From Marinobacter segnicrescens (GTDB lineage: Bacteria; Pseudomonadota; Gammaproteobacteria; Pseudomonadales; Oleiphilaceae): 64,000 nucleotides of DNA. This document shows, one piece after another, positions 8,263-16,271 of this stretch (its first letter is position 1; the number at the start of each line of letters is the position of its first letter). The DNA lies in NCBI RefSeq assembly GCF_900111555.1, contig NZ_FOHZ01000003.1, forward strand, positions 217,597 through 281,596, read 5' to 3'. The position numbers and the translations under genes were made by a program. The notes under the pieces are model-generated. The model was given only the letters and a program-made list of their open reading frames with translations, was not told the DNA's origin and searched no databases.

Positions 8263-9648
8263 ATGCCCAGAGCACCGCAAGCTCGCCGAAAAATGTACGT
8301 TCTCGACACCAACGTCCTGATCCACGACCCCAACGCCCTCCTCAATTTCGAAGAACATGATGTCATCCTGCCGATGACCGTCCTGGAAGAACTCGATAGC
8401 CTCAAATCCGGCAAACAGGCGGTTGCTGCTGACTGTCGCCAGGCGATCCGTAACATCGACAAGCTGTTGGGAGACGCAAGCCCCAAGGACATCGAAAAAG
8501 GCGTTCCCATCGTGCGGGCCAAGAAGGCGAAGCCCCTGGGCACCCTTTCCATACTGATGAGCACCGGCAACGCCGGCAGCCATTCCCTGCCCGAGCACCT
8601 GAACGACAACAAAATCATCAACACCCTGGCGGAACTGCAGTCCCGCTACAAGGCCCGTGACATCATCCTGGTGAGCAAGGATATCAACATGCGGCTGAAA
8701 GCCCGCGGGTTTGGTGTCGAAGCCCAGGATTATCACAATGACCAGTTGCTGGATGACATCGACCTGCTGCCCAAGGGCTACCACGAGTTCCCCAACTCCT
8801 TCTGGGACAAGATCGAGAAGGTGGAGACGGTGCAGCGGGAAGCGGTAACCGAGCACATTCTGCGACGGGAGGGCGAGCTTTCGAAACTCAACATCAACGA
8901 GTTTGTGATCGACCAGCTGGGCTTTATCGGCAAGGTGGTGGCTGTCGACGAGGACACCCTGGTGCTCCAGGACCTGCACCGTCAGGACCTGCTGGACGAG
9001 GAGGTCTGGGGATTGGTACCGCGGGATATCTACCAGGCTATGGCCCTGAACCTGCTGCTGGACCCGGAGGTGCACCTGGTGAACCTGACCGGCTCGGCCG
9101 GCTCGGGCAAGACCATCCTGGCCCTGGCCGCCTGCATCGAGATGACCGTGGCCAGCAAGATGTACAAGCGCATTATTGCCACCCGGTCCACCCAGGGACT
9201 GGACGAGGATATCGGCTTTTTGCCGGGTACCGAGGCTGAAAAGATGGAACCCTGGCTGGGCGCCATCGTGGATAACCTGGAGGCCCTCCATGAGGATGAC
9301 GAGAACATGACCGCCAGCGTGGACTACATCCTCAGCAAGGTGCCCCTGCACTTCAAGTCGATGAACTATATCCGGGGTCGCAGCTTTCAGCACTCGCTGA
9401 TCATCATCGACGAGTCCCAGAACCTGACTCCCCACCAGATCAAGACCATCATCACCCGGGCCGGCAATGGCTCCAAGGTGATCTGCCTGGGCAACCTGGC
9501 CCAGATCGACACACCCTACCTGAGCGCCCTGAGTTCAGGCCTGACCTACATGACCGAGCGCTTCAAGGGTTTCCGCCATGGCGGCCATATCCACCTGCAG
9601 GGTGTGCCCCGGTCAGTACTGGCCGAATACGCGGAAGCCAATTTGTAG
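8263..9648 (+). CDS. PIN domain-PhoH family ATPase
   Basis: A 461-residue two-domain protein. The N-terminal PIN nuclease domain begins KMYVLDTNVLIHDPNALLNF, with acidic residues also in PMTVLEELDSLK and LVSKDINMRLKA. The C-terminal PhoH domain has Walker A GSAGSGKT and Walker B LIIIDESQN. This YlaK/PhoH2-type layout suggests an ATP-driven RNase or RNA helicase; the natural target is not known. The start at 8263 (MPRAPQARRK) has GAGAGG upstream; a Met 10 codons later (MYVLDTN) is possible. It overlaps nothing and ends 32 bases from the convergent acyP. Confidence 0.88.
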   Translation: MPRAPQARRKMYVLDTNVLIHDPNALLNFEEHDVILPMTVLEELDSLKSGKQAVAADCRQAIRNIDKLLGDASPKDIEKGVPIVRAKKAKPLGTLSILMSTGNAGSHSLPEHLNDNKIINTLAELQSRYKARDIILVSKDINMRLKARGFGVEAQDYHNDQLLDDIDLLPKGYHEFPNSFWDKIEKVETVQREAVTEHILRREGELSKLNINEFVIDQLGFIGKVVAVDEDTLVLQDLHRQDLLDEEVWGLVPRDIYQAMALNLLLDPEVHLVNLTGSAGSGKTILALAACIEMTVASKMYKRIIATRSTQGLDEDIGFLPGTEAEKMEPWLGAIVDNLEALHEDDENMTASVDYILSKVPLHFKSMNYIRGRSFQHSLIIIDESQNLTPHQIKTIITRAGNGSKVICLGNLAQIDTPYLSALSSGLTYMTERFKGFRHGGHIHLQGVPRSVLAEYAEANL

Positions 9649-9678
9649 AAGGCATCAAAGACCGTATACAGCCACGCG

Positions 9679-9705
9679 CTTCAGCGGATTACGAATCCGC
9701 TGAAG
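9679..9705. terminator. 12-bp hairpin between convergent phoH-like gene and acyP
   Basis: Arms CTTCAGCGGATT and AATCCGCTGAAG are perfectly complementary around an ACG loop. The right arm is the last codons of acyP, so the hairpin is partly coding. There is no T-run, so any termination role would be weak or would need another factor. It may instead protect the 3' ends of the two converging transcripts. Confidence 0.45.
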
Positions 9706-9956
9706 CCGCCACTGGCCGGGCGCGTCTCTGCCCGGACAGCGCTGACCTTCGCCGCGGGCGGCCCTTGCCAGCACCACTCTTCCAGCTCATCCAGTGCCTT
9801 CAGGGGACCTTCCGCAACGATTTCCACCCGGCCATCGGTCAGGTTTCGCACATAGCCTTCGAGGCCAAGCTCACTCGCATGCCGTTCGGTGTACGCACGG
9901 TAAGACACACCCTGAACATGGCCTTCCACCATCAGGTGTCGCTGCTGGGTATCCAT
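9681..9956 (-). CDS. acyP: Acylphosphatase
   Basis: A 91-residue cytoplasmic enzyme hydrolysing acyl phosphates. The catalytic Arg20 lies in VEGHVQGVSYRAYTE and Asn38 in GYVRNLTDGRVEIVAEG, both in their usual places. Length is normal for the family. Its ATG overlaps the stop codon of the upstream Crp/Fnr regulator gene (TGATG), so it is translationally coupled to it, an uncommon pairing that hints at co-regulation. The C-terminal codons form half of a strong hairpin. Confidence 0.92.
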   Translation of the reverse strand: MDTQQRHLMVEGHVQGVSYRAYTERHASELGLEGYVRNLTDGRVEIVAEGPLKALDELEEWCWQGPPAAKVSAVRAETRPASGGFSGFVIR

Positions 9957-10636
9957 CAGTCGATCTCCTGTGATTCCAGTAACTCCACTCGCCCCCGGGC
10001 CAACCGGACCCGGCCGTGACGCTCAAAATCTTTCAGCAGACGGCTGACGACCTCGCGGGCGGTACCCAGCTCCACTGCCAGCTCCTGGTGAGTGATGAGC
10101 GCGGGCCGGCCATTAGCATGGGCTCTCAGCCACTCAAGCAGGCGCTGATCCAGCCTGCCAAAAGCGATCTCCTCCACCAGCAGCATCAGGTCATCCAGGC
10201 GCCTTCCGTACGACGCCATCACCTGCTGGCGGAATTCAGCGGACTGAGCCATCAGCCGGTCAAAGGCCTGGCGGGGCATCAGCAGGGCTTCCGTGGGTTC
10301 TTCCACATGCGCCTCTGCCCGGTAGCCACGGCCAGCCATCAGACAGCCAATGGACAGGGTGCACAGGTCGTCCGGCCCCATACGATAAAGCACGATACCG
10401 TGACCGGATGCCCCCAGCATCTGCACCCGGACGGAACCGCTGATCACCAGCGGGAGGCCCCGGCAACTATCGCCGGCACGGAAGACCACGTCGCCAGCGG
10501 ACAGGTGAACCGGTTGCGCATAACGCTCCGCTTCCATCCGCAGGGGCGGACTGAGGCATTCGAGCAAAGCATGTTGGGCGGCCACTGGCTCTCCCTGTTC
10601 AGTTAGTGGTTTGAATGTGACTTTATCACTGAGCAC
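9956..10636 (-). CDS. Crp/Fnr family transcriptional regulator
   Basis: A 226-residue regulator with an N-terminal cyclic-nucleotide-binding-like beta-roll (HLSAGDVVFRAGDSCRGLPL, VISGSVRV) and a C-terminal winged helix with ELAVELGTAREVVSRLLKDF as the recognition helix. It lacks the N-terminal Cys cluster of FNR but has scattered Cys (LLECL, GDSCRG, LCTLSIGC) that could sense redox or sulfur species. It faces the DUF2892 gene, its likely target. The frame opens with a GTG at 10636 without a clear ribosome-binding site. A GTG at 10585 behind CAGGGAGA is a better candidate start, giving 209 residues and leaving an inverted repeat in the promoter region. The ligand is unknown. Confidence 0.85.
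   Translation of the reverse strand: MLSDKVTFKPLTEQGEPVAAQHALLECLSPPLRMEAERYAQPVHLSAGDVVFRAGDSCRGLPLVISGSVRVQMLGASGHGIVLYRMGPDDLCTLSIGCLMAGRGYRAEAHVEEPTEALLMPRQAFDRLMAQSAEFRQQVMASYGRRLDDLMLLVEEIAFGRLDQRLLEWLRAHANGRPALITHQELAVELGTAREVVSRLLKDFERHGRVRLARGRVELLESQEID
10616..10630. promoter_or_regulatory. Inverted repeat, possible Crp/Fnr-type operator
   Basis: TGTGACTTTATCACT contains GTGA-N5-TCAC, half-sites like those read by Crp/Fnr proteins but with spacing one base shorter than the Crp site. It lies between the regulator and the divergent DUF2892 gene if the regulator starts at 10585, and inside its first codons if it starts at 10636. Confidence 0.35.
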
Positions 10637-10690
10637 GGCACGCCGTCAGCGTACATTGGCAATGACATAAACCACACGAGGAGTGGCAAC

Positions 10691-10885
10691 ATGACCAAGA
10701 ACATGGGCAGTGCGGATCGGGTGATCCGTGTCATTATCGGGCTGGTTCTACTGAGCCTGGTTTTTGTCGGACCTCAGACTCCTTGGGGCTGGATCGGTAT
10801 CATTCCGCTGGTAACCGCCGCCATCGGCGTTTGCCCGCTATACTCGATCATAGGCATCAAGACCTGCCCCACAAAGCGTTCGTAG
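10691..10885 (+). CDS. DUF2892 membrane protein (YgaP-type)
   Basis: A 64-residue inner-membrane protein. It opens MTKNMGSADRVIRVIIGLVL, with two hydrophobic segments (about residues 14-28 and 34-52) and ends GVCPLYSIIGIKTCP, the Cys-containing signature of DUF2892. In some proteins this module is fused to a rhodanese and linked to sulfur transfer. Here it stands alone and divergent from a Crp/Fnr regulator, an arrangement that suggests the regulator controls it. The start follows CGAGGAG closely. Its physiological job is not known to me. Confidence 0.85.
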   Translation: MTKNMGSADRVIRVIIGLVLLSLVFVGPQTPWGWIGIIPLVTAAIGVCPLYSIIGIKTCPTKRS

Positions 10886-10948
10886 GGCGGGCTTACACCA
10901 GATCGGACTTTCCCCGGCCGGGGCCGCCCGGCCGGGCTTCCTGTGGTA

Positions 10949-11956
10949 TTACTCCCTGCCACACCCCGCCGCTTCCAATAAACTGGTAATGGCGCAGGCC
11001 GCCTTCGCATCACGATCGCCACTTCCCTGCTCAGGCGACCGGAAACGCTCATCCTCAGGTGCCAGCTTGCCCGCACAGGCAAAGGCCTGGCGAGCCGCCA
11101 GGGGACACTGGTTACGCGCCAGGGCAACACCGAAATTGTGCCAGCCCGGCGCAGATCCCGGATGGAAGGTCAATAACCGGCGGAAAGCCTCACCGGCTTC
11201 GCCCCATTGCTCCGCTGAAAGCAGGAAATTGGCATGGGCAAATCCGGCAGCGAGGCTGTCAGGCCATGCGTCAACCGCAGCGCGATAGGAGGTTGCCGCG
11301 CTTTTAATCTGGCCAACCTCTTCCAGGTCATGGGCGGCCCGCACATAGGTTACCGGTTTTGCCGTCGCGGGAAGTTCACCCGGTGGCAGGATGACCCGCG
11401 CCCACCGGTCTGCCCGCCCCCAGGTGTTGTCAAACCCCCGGAACGGCTCCCGGACTTGTTCGTCGGTACCGGAATGAAGGATAAACTCCTGCGCCGGAAG
11501 GTCATAGCCAATCACCACGGCAAAGTGCCACTGCGGCCACCAGTCCAGCCGCAGGTTCTGGAAAACCAGCACGGGATTACCCGCATCGACTTCCCGGATT
11601 ATCGCATCCAGTTCCTTTTCCAGGGGGTACACCAGCATGCCCTCGGCCCGGGCAGCAGCAACCATCTCCACCTGCAGGCTCCCCTTGCGGCCTGGCAGGT
11701 ACACCCGGTCGACCATTTCGGCTAACGAGACCTCCGCACCCCGATGGTTGAGCCCCATGGCGAGCGCGGCCGGTCCGCACTGGTAGTCTTCCTGTGGATA
11801 GAACGGCACGGAATCGATCACGGTGCGGTCAGATACACCACTCTGCTTATAGGTTTCCGGCCCCGGGTAGTGGCCCGGCCCGGCACAGCCAGCGAGCAGG
11901 ATGACGAGAAGCGAAAGGAGGCCGGCCCGCACCGGGCCGGCTGATGCAACAGGCAT
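10949..11956 (-). CDS. PA2778-family C39-like cysteine peptidase lipoprotein with TPR region
   Basis: A 335-residue predicted lipoprotein. The signal peptide GLLSLLVILLAGC ends in a lipobox with Cys at about residue 22. A papain-like C39 domain follows, with catalytic Cys in DYQCGPAALAMGLNH and His in WPQWHFAVVIGYD. The C-terminal third consists of helical repeats resembling TPRs (AATSYRAAVDAWPDSLAAGF, AFRRLLTFHPGSAPGWHNFG). It should act in the periplasm as a peptidase or in bacteriocin-like leader cleavage; no substrate is evident. The start at 11956 (MPVASAG) places the signal peptide correctly. It is four bases from the upstream PA2779-type gene, forming a two-gene operon. Confidence 0.85.
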   Translation of the reverse strand: MPVASAGPVRAGLLSLLVILLAGCAGPGHYPGPETYKQSGVSDRTVIDSVPFYPQEDYQCGPAALAMGLNHRGAEVSLAEMVDRVYLPGRKGSLQVEMVAAARAEGMLVYPLEKELDAIIREVDAGNPVLVFQNLRLDWWPQWHFAVVIGYDLPAQEFILHSGTDEQVREPFRGFDNTWGRADRWARVILPPGELPATAKPVTYVRAAHDLEEVGQIKSAATSYRAAVDAWPDSLAAGFAHANFLLSAEQWGEAGEAFRRLLTFHPGSAPGWHNFGVALARNQCPLAARQAFACAGKLAPEDERFRSPEQGSGDRDAKAACAITSLLEAAGCGRE

Positions 11957-11960
11957 GGTG

Positions 11961-12386
11961 TCAGTTGACGCAGTTGACGAAGCTGTAGATATCTGTCGCA
12001 CAGAGCATATCAGTGATGATGAACACCAGCAGGAACAGCACGATGATGCCAACCACACTGCCAACACCGGCACCTGCAGGCGATTCATCCAGCGCCTGGT
12101 TGAACTCGGACAACTCCTCGGCGGTCAGGCTATCGATGCGCTCCTCGACCTGCCCGGGGTCGACGCCAAGTGATGCGAGCTTCTCCTGCACCTCGCCGGT
12201 CGCCAGCATGGCCTTGAGTTCAGCACGGTCCACACGGATTTGCTCCGACTGAAGCACCTCCGCAGTGGAAACCGGTTCCGTAGGCACGGTTCCGCCCTGG
12301 GCGAACGCCATACCGGTGGTGGTCAGACTCATCAATACGATCATGAATAACGCCACAGGGCGCCGGAGGGTTTTCCTAACGTCCAT
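11961..12386 (-). CDS. PA2779-family exported membrane protein
   Basis: A 141-residue protein with an N-terminal signal segment (ALFMIVLMSLTTTGMAFAQ), a helical acidic middle (VQEKLASLGVDPGQVEERID, LTAEELSEFNQAL) and a C-terminal membrane span (VGSVVGIIVLFLLVFIITDM) ending in a Cys-containing tail. This matches the PA2779 family, which is found paired with the PA2778 peptidase. The pairing suggests it is a substrate or membrane partner of that peptidase, which is inference. The start at 12386 is behind AAAAAAGGAAACC. An ATG 38 codons upstream has no such site. Confidence 0.85.
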   Translation of the reverse strand: MDVRKTLRRPVALFMIVLMSLTTTGMAFAQGGTVPTEPVSTAEVLQSEQIRVDRAELKAMLATGEVQEKLASLGVDPGQVEERIDSLTAEELSEFNQALDESPAGAGVGSVVGIIVLFLLVFIITDMLCATDIYSFVNCVN

Positions 12387-12596
12387 AACGGTTTCCTTTT
12401 TTGAAGGTTCTGATTTATCGGCAGATTTGTCCCACCGGACATCGGCCATACGCATGCTAATACTGGACCAGCGATGCCGGAATGTATAGCAAGGTGACAC
12501 AATCGCAATCTTCCAGGCTGACGCAACAGATGTTGACCTGGAAAGGCCATTCGCCTACTTTTCGATAGTCTACTAACAACAACTTCGGTAACCCTC

Positions 12597-13808
12597 ATGA
12601 ACACCCCCGATCGCCCCCCGATGCCCCTGATGATCGTCACCGGCATGATGTGCACTATCACCCTGGTCGTCTTTGCACGCCTGGCCTATGGCCTGGTGGT
12701 TCCGGGCATGCGGGAGGGCATGGGAATCAGCTACGCCCAGGCCGCCAACCTGGGCACAGTCACCGCACTGGGGTATCTGGCCCTGCTGATGGTGGCCGGG
12801 GTGTTCGCATCGCGATACGGTGGCAAGCAGGCCATCCTGATCGGTCTGGGTTTCGCGGCTATTGGCTTTACCGGTATGGCGTTGTCCCAGGGCTACGTGT
12901 TCAGCATGGCCATGATGGCCTTCCTTGGCTTCGGGACGGCCTTCGGTTATACACCGCTGATTTCCCTGCTGGGCAGCTGGTATCCGGAAAAGCGTGGTGC
13001 GGTAATCGGCTTCGCCAACGGCGGTGTGGGGCTGGGACTGTTTATTGCGGGTGTGCTGGTGCCCTGGCTGACCACTGCCTGGCCGGAAAGCGGCTGGCGA
13101 CTGGTATGGGGCGTTTTCGCGAGTGCGGCAGTGGTGGTCTCGGTGGTGGTTGCCCTGTTCCTGAAGAACCCGCCTGGTGCAGGCGGCAGTGGCGGCCCAC
13201 AGGATCCGGTACCCGCTGCTCGCTCAGGGGTCTACCGGAACCCCCATGTCATCAACGTCGGCCTGATCTACGGCATCGTCGGCCTGACCTACATCGTACA
13301 GACCATCTTCATGTTCAGTTTTGCCCTTGAGTCGGGCGTTCCCGCCCTGACAGCCGGGCGGCTGGCTTCGGTGATGGGCTTGCTGGGCCTGGTAGCCGGG
13401 CCTTTCTGGGGCTGGATCTCGGACCGCATCGGACGCTCCAACTCCCTGGTGCTGTGTATGGCCTTCAGTGCCAGTGCCATGGCCCTGCCGGTGCTGTCAC
13501 CCACCCTGCCGGCCTTTGCTGCGCATTTCCTGATCCTGGGCCTGTGCGTTTCAGGGCTGTTTACGTCAGTCCTGGCCGCTTCCACGGAAACCGTCCACCC
13601 CCGGCTGGCGCCGGTGGCGGTCAGTTTCGTTACCCTGTTCTTTGCGGTCGGTCAGCTGATCGGTCCTGCCGTTGCCGGGGTGATTATCGAGTCCGCCGGC
13701 TTTGCCCGGGTATTTACCATCACATCATCCCTGATGGCGTTTGGCATCCTGCTTTGCTGGTACAGCCGGCACAGCCAGCAGCGCATGACAGCACCAGTCC
13801 GGATCTGA
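12597..13808 (+). CDS. Major facilitator superfamily transporter (YbfB/YjiJ-like)
   Basis: A 403-residue inner-membrane carrier with twelve predicted spans. The segment VFARLAYGLVVPGMREGMGI near the N-terminus, the charged loop ASRYGGKQ after the second span and SDRIGRSNSL in the second half are MFS features, here the YbfB/YjiJ-like group. The substrate is unknown. A hydrophilic Gly-rich loop (about residues 188-205) joins the two six-span halves. It is monocistronic, 210 bases from the divergent PA2779-type gene, and convergent with the acyltransferase gene. Confidence 0.85.
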   Translation: MNTPDRPPMPLMIVTGMMCTITLVVFARLAYGLVVPGMREGMGISYAQAANLGTVTALGYLALLMVAGVFASRYGGKQAILIGLGFAAIGFTGMALSQGYVFSMAMMAFLGFGTAFGYTPLISLLGSWYPEKRGAVIGFANGGVGLGLFIAGVLVPWLTTAWPESGWRLVWGVFASAAVVVSVVVALFLKNPPGAGGSGGPQDPVPAARSGVYRNPHVINVGLIYGIVGLTYIVQTIFMFSFALESGVPALTAGRLASVMGLLGLVAGPFWGWISDRIGRSNSLVLCMAFSASAMALPVLSPTLPAFAAHFLILGLCVSGLFTSVLAASTETVHPRLAPVAVSFVTLFFAVGQLIGPAVAGVIIESAGFARVFTITSSLMAFGILLCWYSRHSQQRMTAPVRI

Positions 13809-13841
13809 AGGCGCAGGCAGCAGTCCCTGCGCCTGCGTTGA

Positions 13842-14474
13842 TCACTCCGGGTTCCGGGCCAGGAAACGCTCCCTCACCGGAGCCGACAGCTTTTCGGGGT
13901 GTCTGGGGGTTACCTCGGCAAAGCACTGATAGATCTGTTCGAGGTCTGCCGCCAGGTCATCGGTGGCCTCCAGGACCAGCGGGAAACGTAGCTCCCGCCT
14001 GCTGTAATCCGCGACAGTCACTATGATGGGCACACCGGCCTCCCGGGCAATCCGGTGAAAGCCTGTCTTCCACTGGCTGGCGTTACTGCGGGTGCCCTCC
14101 GGTGTCACAACAAGTATCAGGCGGTCACTTCCCTGTAACTGGCGAACGGCCTGCCCCACCACGCCACCGGCCCTGGCCCGGTTCACAGGGATACCTCCAA
14201 GCTTGCGCAGGATCCAGCCCATCGGGCCCCTGAACAGGTCATGCTTGATCAGGAAACGGGCGTGCAATCCCAGGGCCACTGCCCCGCTCAGGCCGATCAC
14301 TCCGTCCCAGTTGGAGGTATGGGGGCCACCTACGACAATGGCCTTGTCGACGTCCGGGAAGGGGGGAACCCGCCAACCAAAGAGGTTGATCAGTTTCATC
14401 ACCGCACGCTGGGTGAGGGTTGGTTTGCGCTGGTCTTCGGAATGCGGCTGGGCCACGGTACTGCCTCCTCTCAT
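13842..14474 (-). CDS. Lysophospholipid (1-acylglycerol-3-phosphate) acyltransferase-like protein
   Basis: A 210-residue PlsC-superfamily enzyme. The H-x4-D catalytic motif is in GGPHTSNWDG, and the acceptor-binding motif is in VVTPEGTRSNASQWKTGF. The middle element KLGGIPVNRARAGG is also typical. It is shorter than housekeeping PlsC and lacks a strong N-terminal membrane span, so it may be an accessory acyltransferase for phospholipid or ornithine-lipid remodelling. The start at 14474 (MRGGSTVAQ) could be later. It is convergent with the MFS gene and lies just downstream of yjbQ on the same strand. Confidence 0.85.
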   Translation of the reverse strand: MRGGSTVAQPHSEDQRKPTLTQRAVMKLINLFGWRVPPFPDVDKAIVVGGPHTSNWDGVIGLSGAVALGLHARFLIKHDLFRGPMGWILRKLGGIPVNRARAGGVVGQAVRQLQGSDRLILVVTPEGTRSNASQWKTGFHRIAREAGVPIIVTVADYSRRELRFPLVLEATDDLAADLEQIYQCFAEVTPRHPEKLSAPVRERFLARNPE

Positions 14475-14541
14475 GGCGAGGCGTTATTGTAATTGACTGC
14501 TCAGACAGCTCAACGAAAGCTCTGTCGCGCTTGACCGGATC

Positions 14542-14967
14542 TTACCAACGCCCCTGCAGGGTCGCCACGATACGCCGTCCGCCGCCCCGGTTGCGGTGCT
14601 CGCAGAGGTAAATGCCCTGCCAGGTACCCAGGGCCAGGTGGCCGCCACTTACGGGTATAGTCAGGCTCGGGCCAATGAGGATACTTTTGATATGCGCCGG
14701 CATGTCATCCGGGCCTTCCAGGGTGTGCTCATAGTGAGAAGCGTTTTCCGGCACCATGACGTTGAGGTGGCGCTCTATATCACCCCGTACGTCCGGGTCG
14801 GCGTTTTCGTTGATGGCCAGCGAGGCCGACGTGTGCTGGATAAACAGGTGCAGCAGGCCTACCTGGCAGTTGACCAGTTCGGGACCATTGGCGAGCACGT
14901 CGTTGGTGATGAGGTGGACACCTCTCGGGTATTCCTGGAGCTGGATGGTTGTCTGGTCCCAGATCAT
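14542..14967 (-). CDS. yjbQ: YjbQ/UPF0047 family protein
   Basis: A 141-residue protein of the UPF0047 family, annotated in databases as secondary thiamine-phosphate synthase. The conserved segments LLHLFIQHTSASLAINENAD and LALGTWQGIYLCEHRNRGG are present and contain the conserved His and Glu residues. Escherichia coli YjbQ shows weak thiamine phosphate synthase activity, but the physiological role remains uncertain. No thiamine gene is adjacent. The acyltransferase follows 67 bases downstream. Confidence 0.9.
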   Translation of the reverse strand: MIWDQTTIQLQEYPRGVHLITNDVLANGPELVNCQVGLLHLFIQHTSASLAINENADPDVRGDIERHLNVMVPENASHYEHTLEGPDDMPAHIKSILIGPSLTIPVSGGHLALGTWQGIYLCEHRNRGGGRRIVATLQGRW

Positions 14968-15039
14968 GTTGGCTCCCCTTTCTTGGTCAATTCTGTTCCA
15001 GGTTGGGCACGGGGTCAGGGTTTGGGGGCTGGCCGCTGC

Positions 15040-15135
15040 GGCGGGACAGGTTTTCTCCGCCGCAATTCAGGGGCCATCCTGGCGCCCGCCTTGCTCCGGG
15101 CCATCCATGGCCCTGCTGCGAAAACCTGTCCCGCC
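15040..15135. repeat. Structured repeat, family R1, copy 1
   Basis: Perfect 16-bp arms (GGCGGGACAGGTTTTC at 15040-15055 and its complement at 15120-15135) enclose a 64-base core. The core contains CCGCAATTC, GCCTTGCTCC and the inner hairpin GGGCCA-TCCA-TGGCCC. A second copy at 31482 has a core of the same length with about 51 of 64 bases identical, but wholly different arms that again pair perfectly. The 236 bases between the yjbQ and AstE-like genes hold no gene apart from this element. Confidence 0.85.
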
Positions 15136-15203
15136 ACACCGTCCGAGCTAACCTGTAAGTTACCGCTGACATTTACCACCCAGGGTCAGCTCGGGTAACC
15201 CGC

Positions 15204-16268
15204 TTACTTGGGGTCATTGTCCCATGGATGCACCGGCAATACCGCCTCCGTCACCTCTGGGTCGAGGGACGAGCGAAAGTAGTCCATGGCCTTCTCCGCC
15301 TCACCCAGTTCGTCGAACCGGGCGACGTGGTAGATGGCTTCACCTTCGTTCACCAGCGGGAGATTGTTGACACAGATAACGATGCCGGAGATGGGCGACA
15401 CCACGCTTTCCTCGGTCTCGCCGAACGGGTCAGCTACCATGGCCAGGCGCTGGCCCTTGCGGACCTTCTGGCCGAGCTTGGCTACCGGCCGCATGATGCC
15501 ATCGATATCAGCCCGCACCCAGGTAGACATGGCAGCGGTTTCTGACCGTTTGCGAGGCGCTTTCGGCCCCTTCTTGCTGGGGATCATTTCCAGCGCCCGC
15601 ATGACCCGGATTACGCCTTTTACGCCGCTGGTGATGACCACGTCATCAAACCGCAGCGCCTCACCGCCCTCAAAGGTGATAACCGGAATATCCTGGGAGT
15701 CGGCGTATTCCCGCAGGCTACCTTCCCGCAGGCTGGCATTGAGGATGATCGGCGCGCCGAAGGCCTCGGCCATGCGCACGGTCTCCGGGTTTTTCAGCTC
15801 CGCACGAATCTGCGGCAGGTTGAAGCGGTGAATGGCGCCGGTGTGCAGGTCGATGATGTGGGTGACCTTCTCCATGATCTGGGTGCGCAACAGATAGGCG
15901 ATGCGCCCGCCCAGGGAGCCGCTCTCGCTGCCCGGAAAACAACGGTTAAGGTCCCGCCGATCCGGCAGGTAGCGGGTGCGCTGCACGAATCCGAAGATAT
16001 TGACGATGGGCACGGCGACCAGTGTGCCCCGAAGGTGGCGCAACGCCGAGTTCTTCAGCACCCTGCGGACGATTTCGACACCGTTGATTTCATCGCCATG
16101 GATGGCACCGCACACCATTAGCACCGGACCGTCACGCCGGCCATGAACCACCTCCACCGGGATATGCAGGGGTGTGTGGGTATATAGCTTGGCGACAGGC
16201 ACCTCGACGGTTTGCCGGGTGCCTGCCTTTATTTCAGTGTCCGCAATAATAAAGGGTGCTCGGGCCAC
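15204..16268 (-). CDS. Succinylglutamate desuccinylase/aspartoacylase family (M14-like) protein
   Basis: A 354-residue zinc carboxypeptidase-like protein. Zinc ligands are expected in CGAIHGDEINGVEI (His, Glu) and IDLHTGAIHRFNLPQIRAEL (His), and DRRDLNRCFPGSESG is the substrate Arg element of the AstE/aspartoacylase group. The C-terminal half has a beta domain (WVRADIDGIMRPVAKLGQKV) often seen in this subgroup. It is the third gene of the RimB-RimK operon, three bases after rimK. In that setting it might remove amino acids or acyl groups from a RimK-modified product. That role is inferred from context only; no arginine-catabolism genes are nearby. Confidence 0.85.
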   Translation of the reverse strand: MARAPFIIADTEIKAGTRQTVEVPVAKLYTHTPLHIPVEVVHGRRDGPVLMVCGAIHGDEINGVEIVRRVLKNSALRHLRGTLVAVPIVNIFGFVQRTRYLPDRRDLNRCFPGSESGSLGGRIAYLLRTQIMEKVTHIIDLHTGAIHRFNLPQIRAELKNPETVRMAEAFGAPIILNASLREGSLREYADSQDIPVITFEGGEALRFDDVVITSGVKGVIRVMRALEMIPSKKGPKAPRKRSETAAMSTWVRADIDGIMRPVAKLGQKVRKGQRLAMVADPFGETEESVVSPISGIVICVNNLPLVNEGEAIYHVARFDELGEAEKAMDYFRSSLDPEVTEAVLPVHPWDNDPK

Positions 16269-16271
16269 AGG

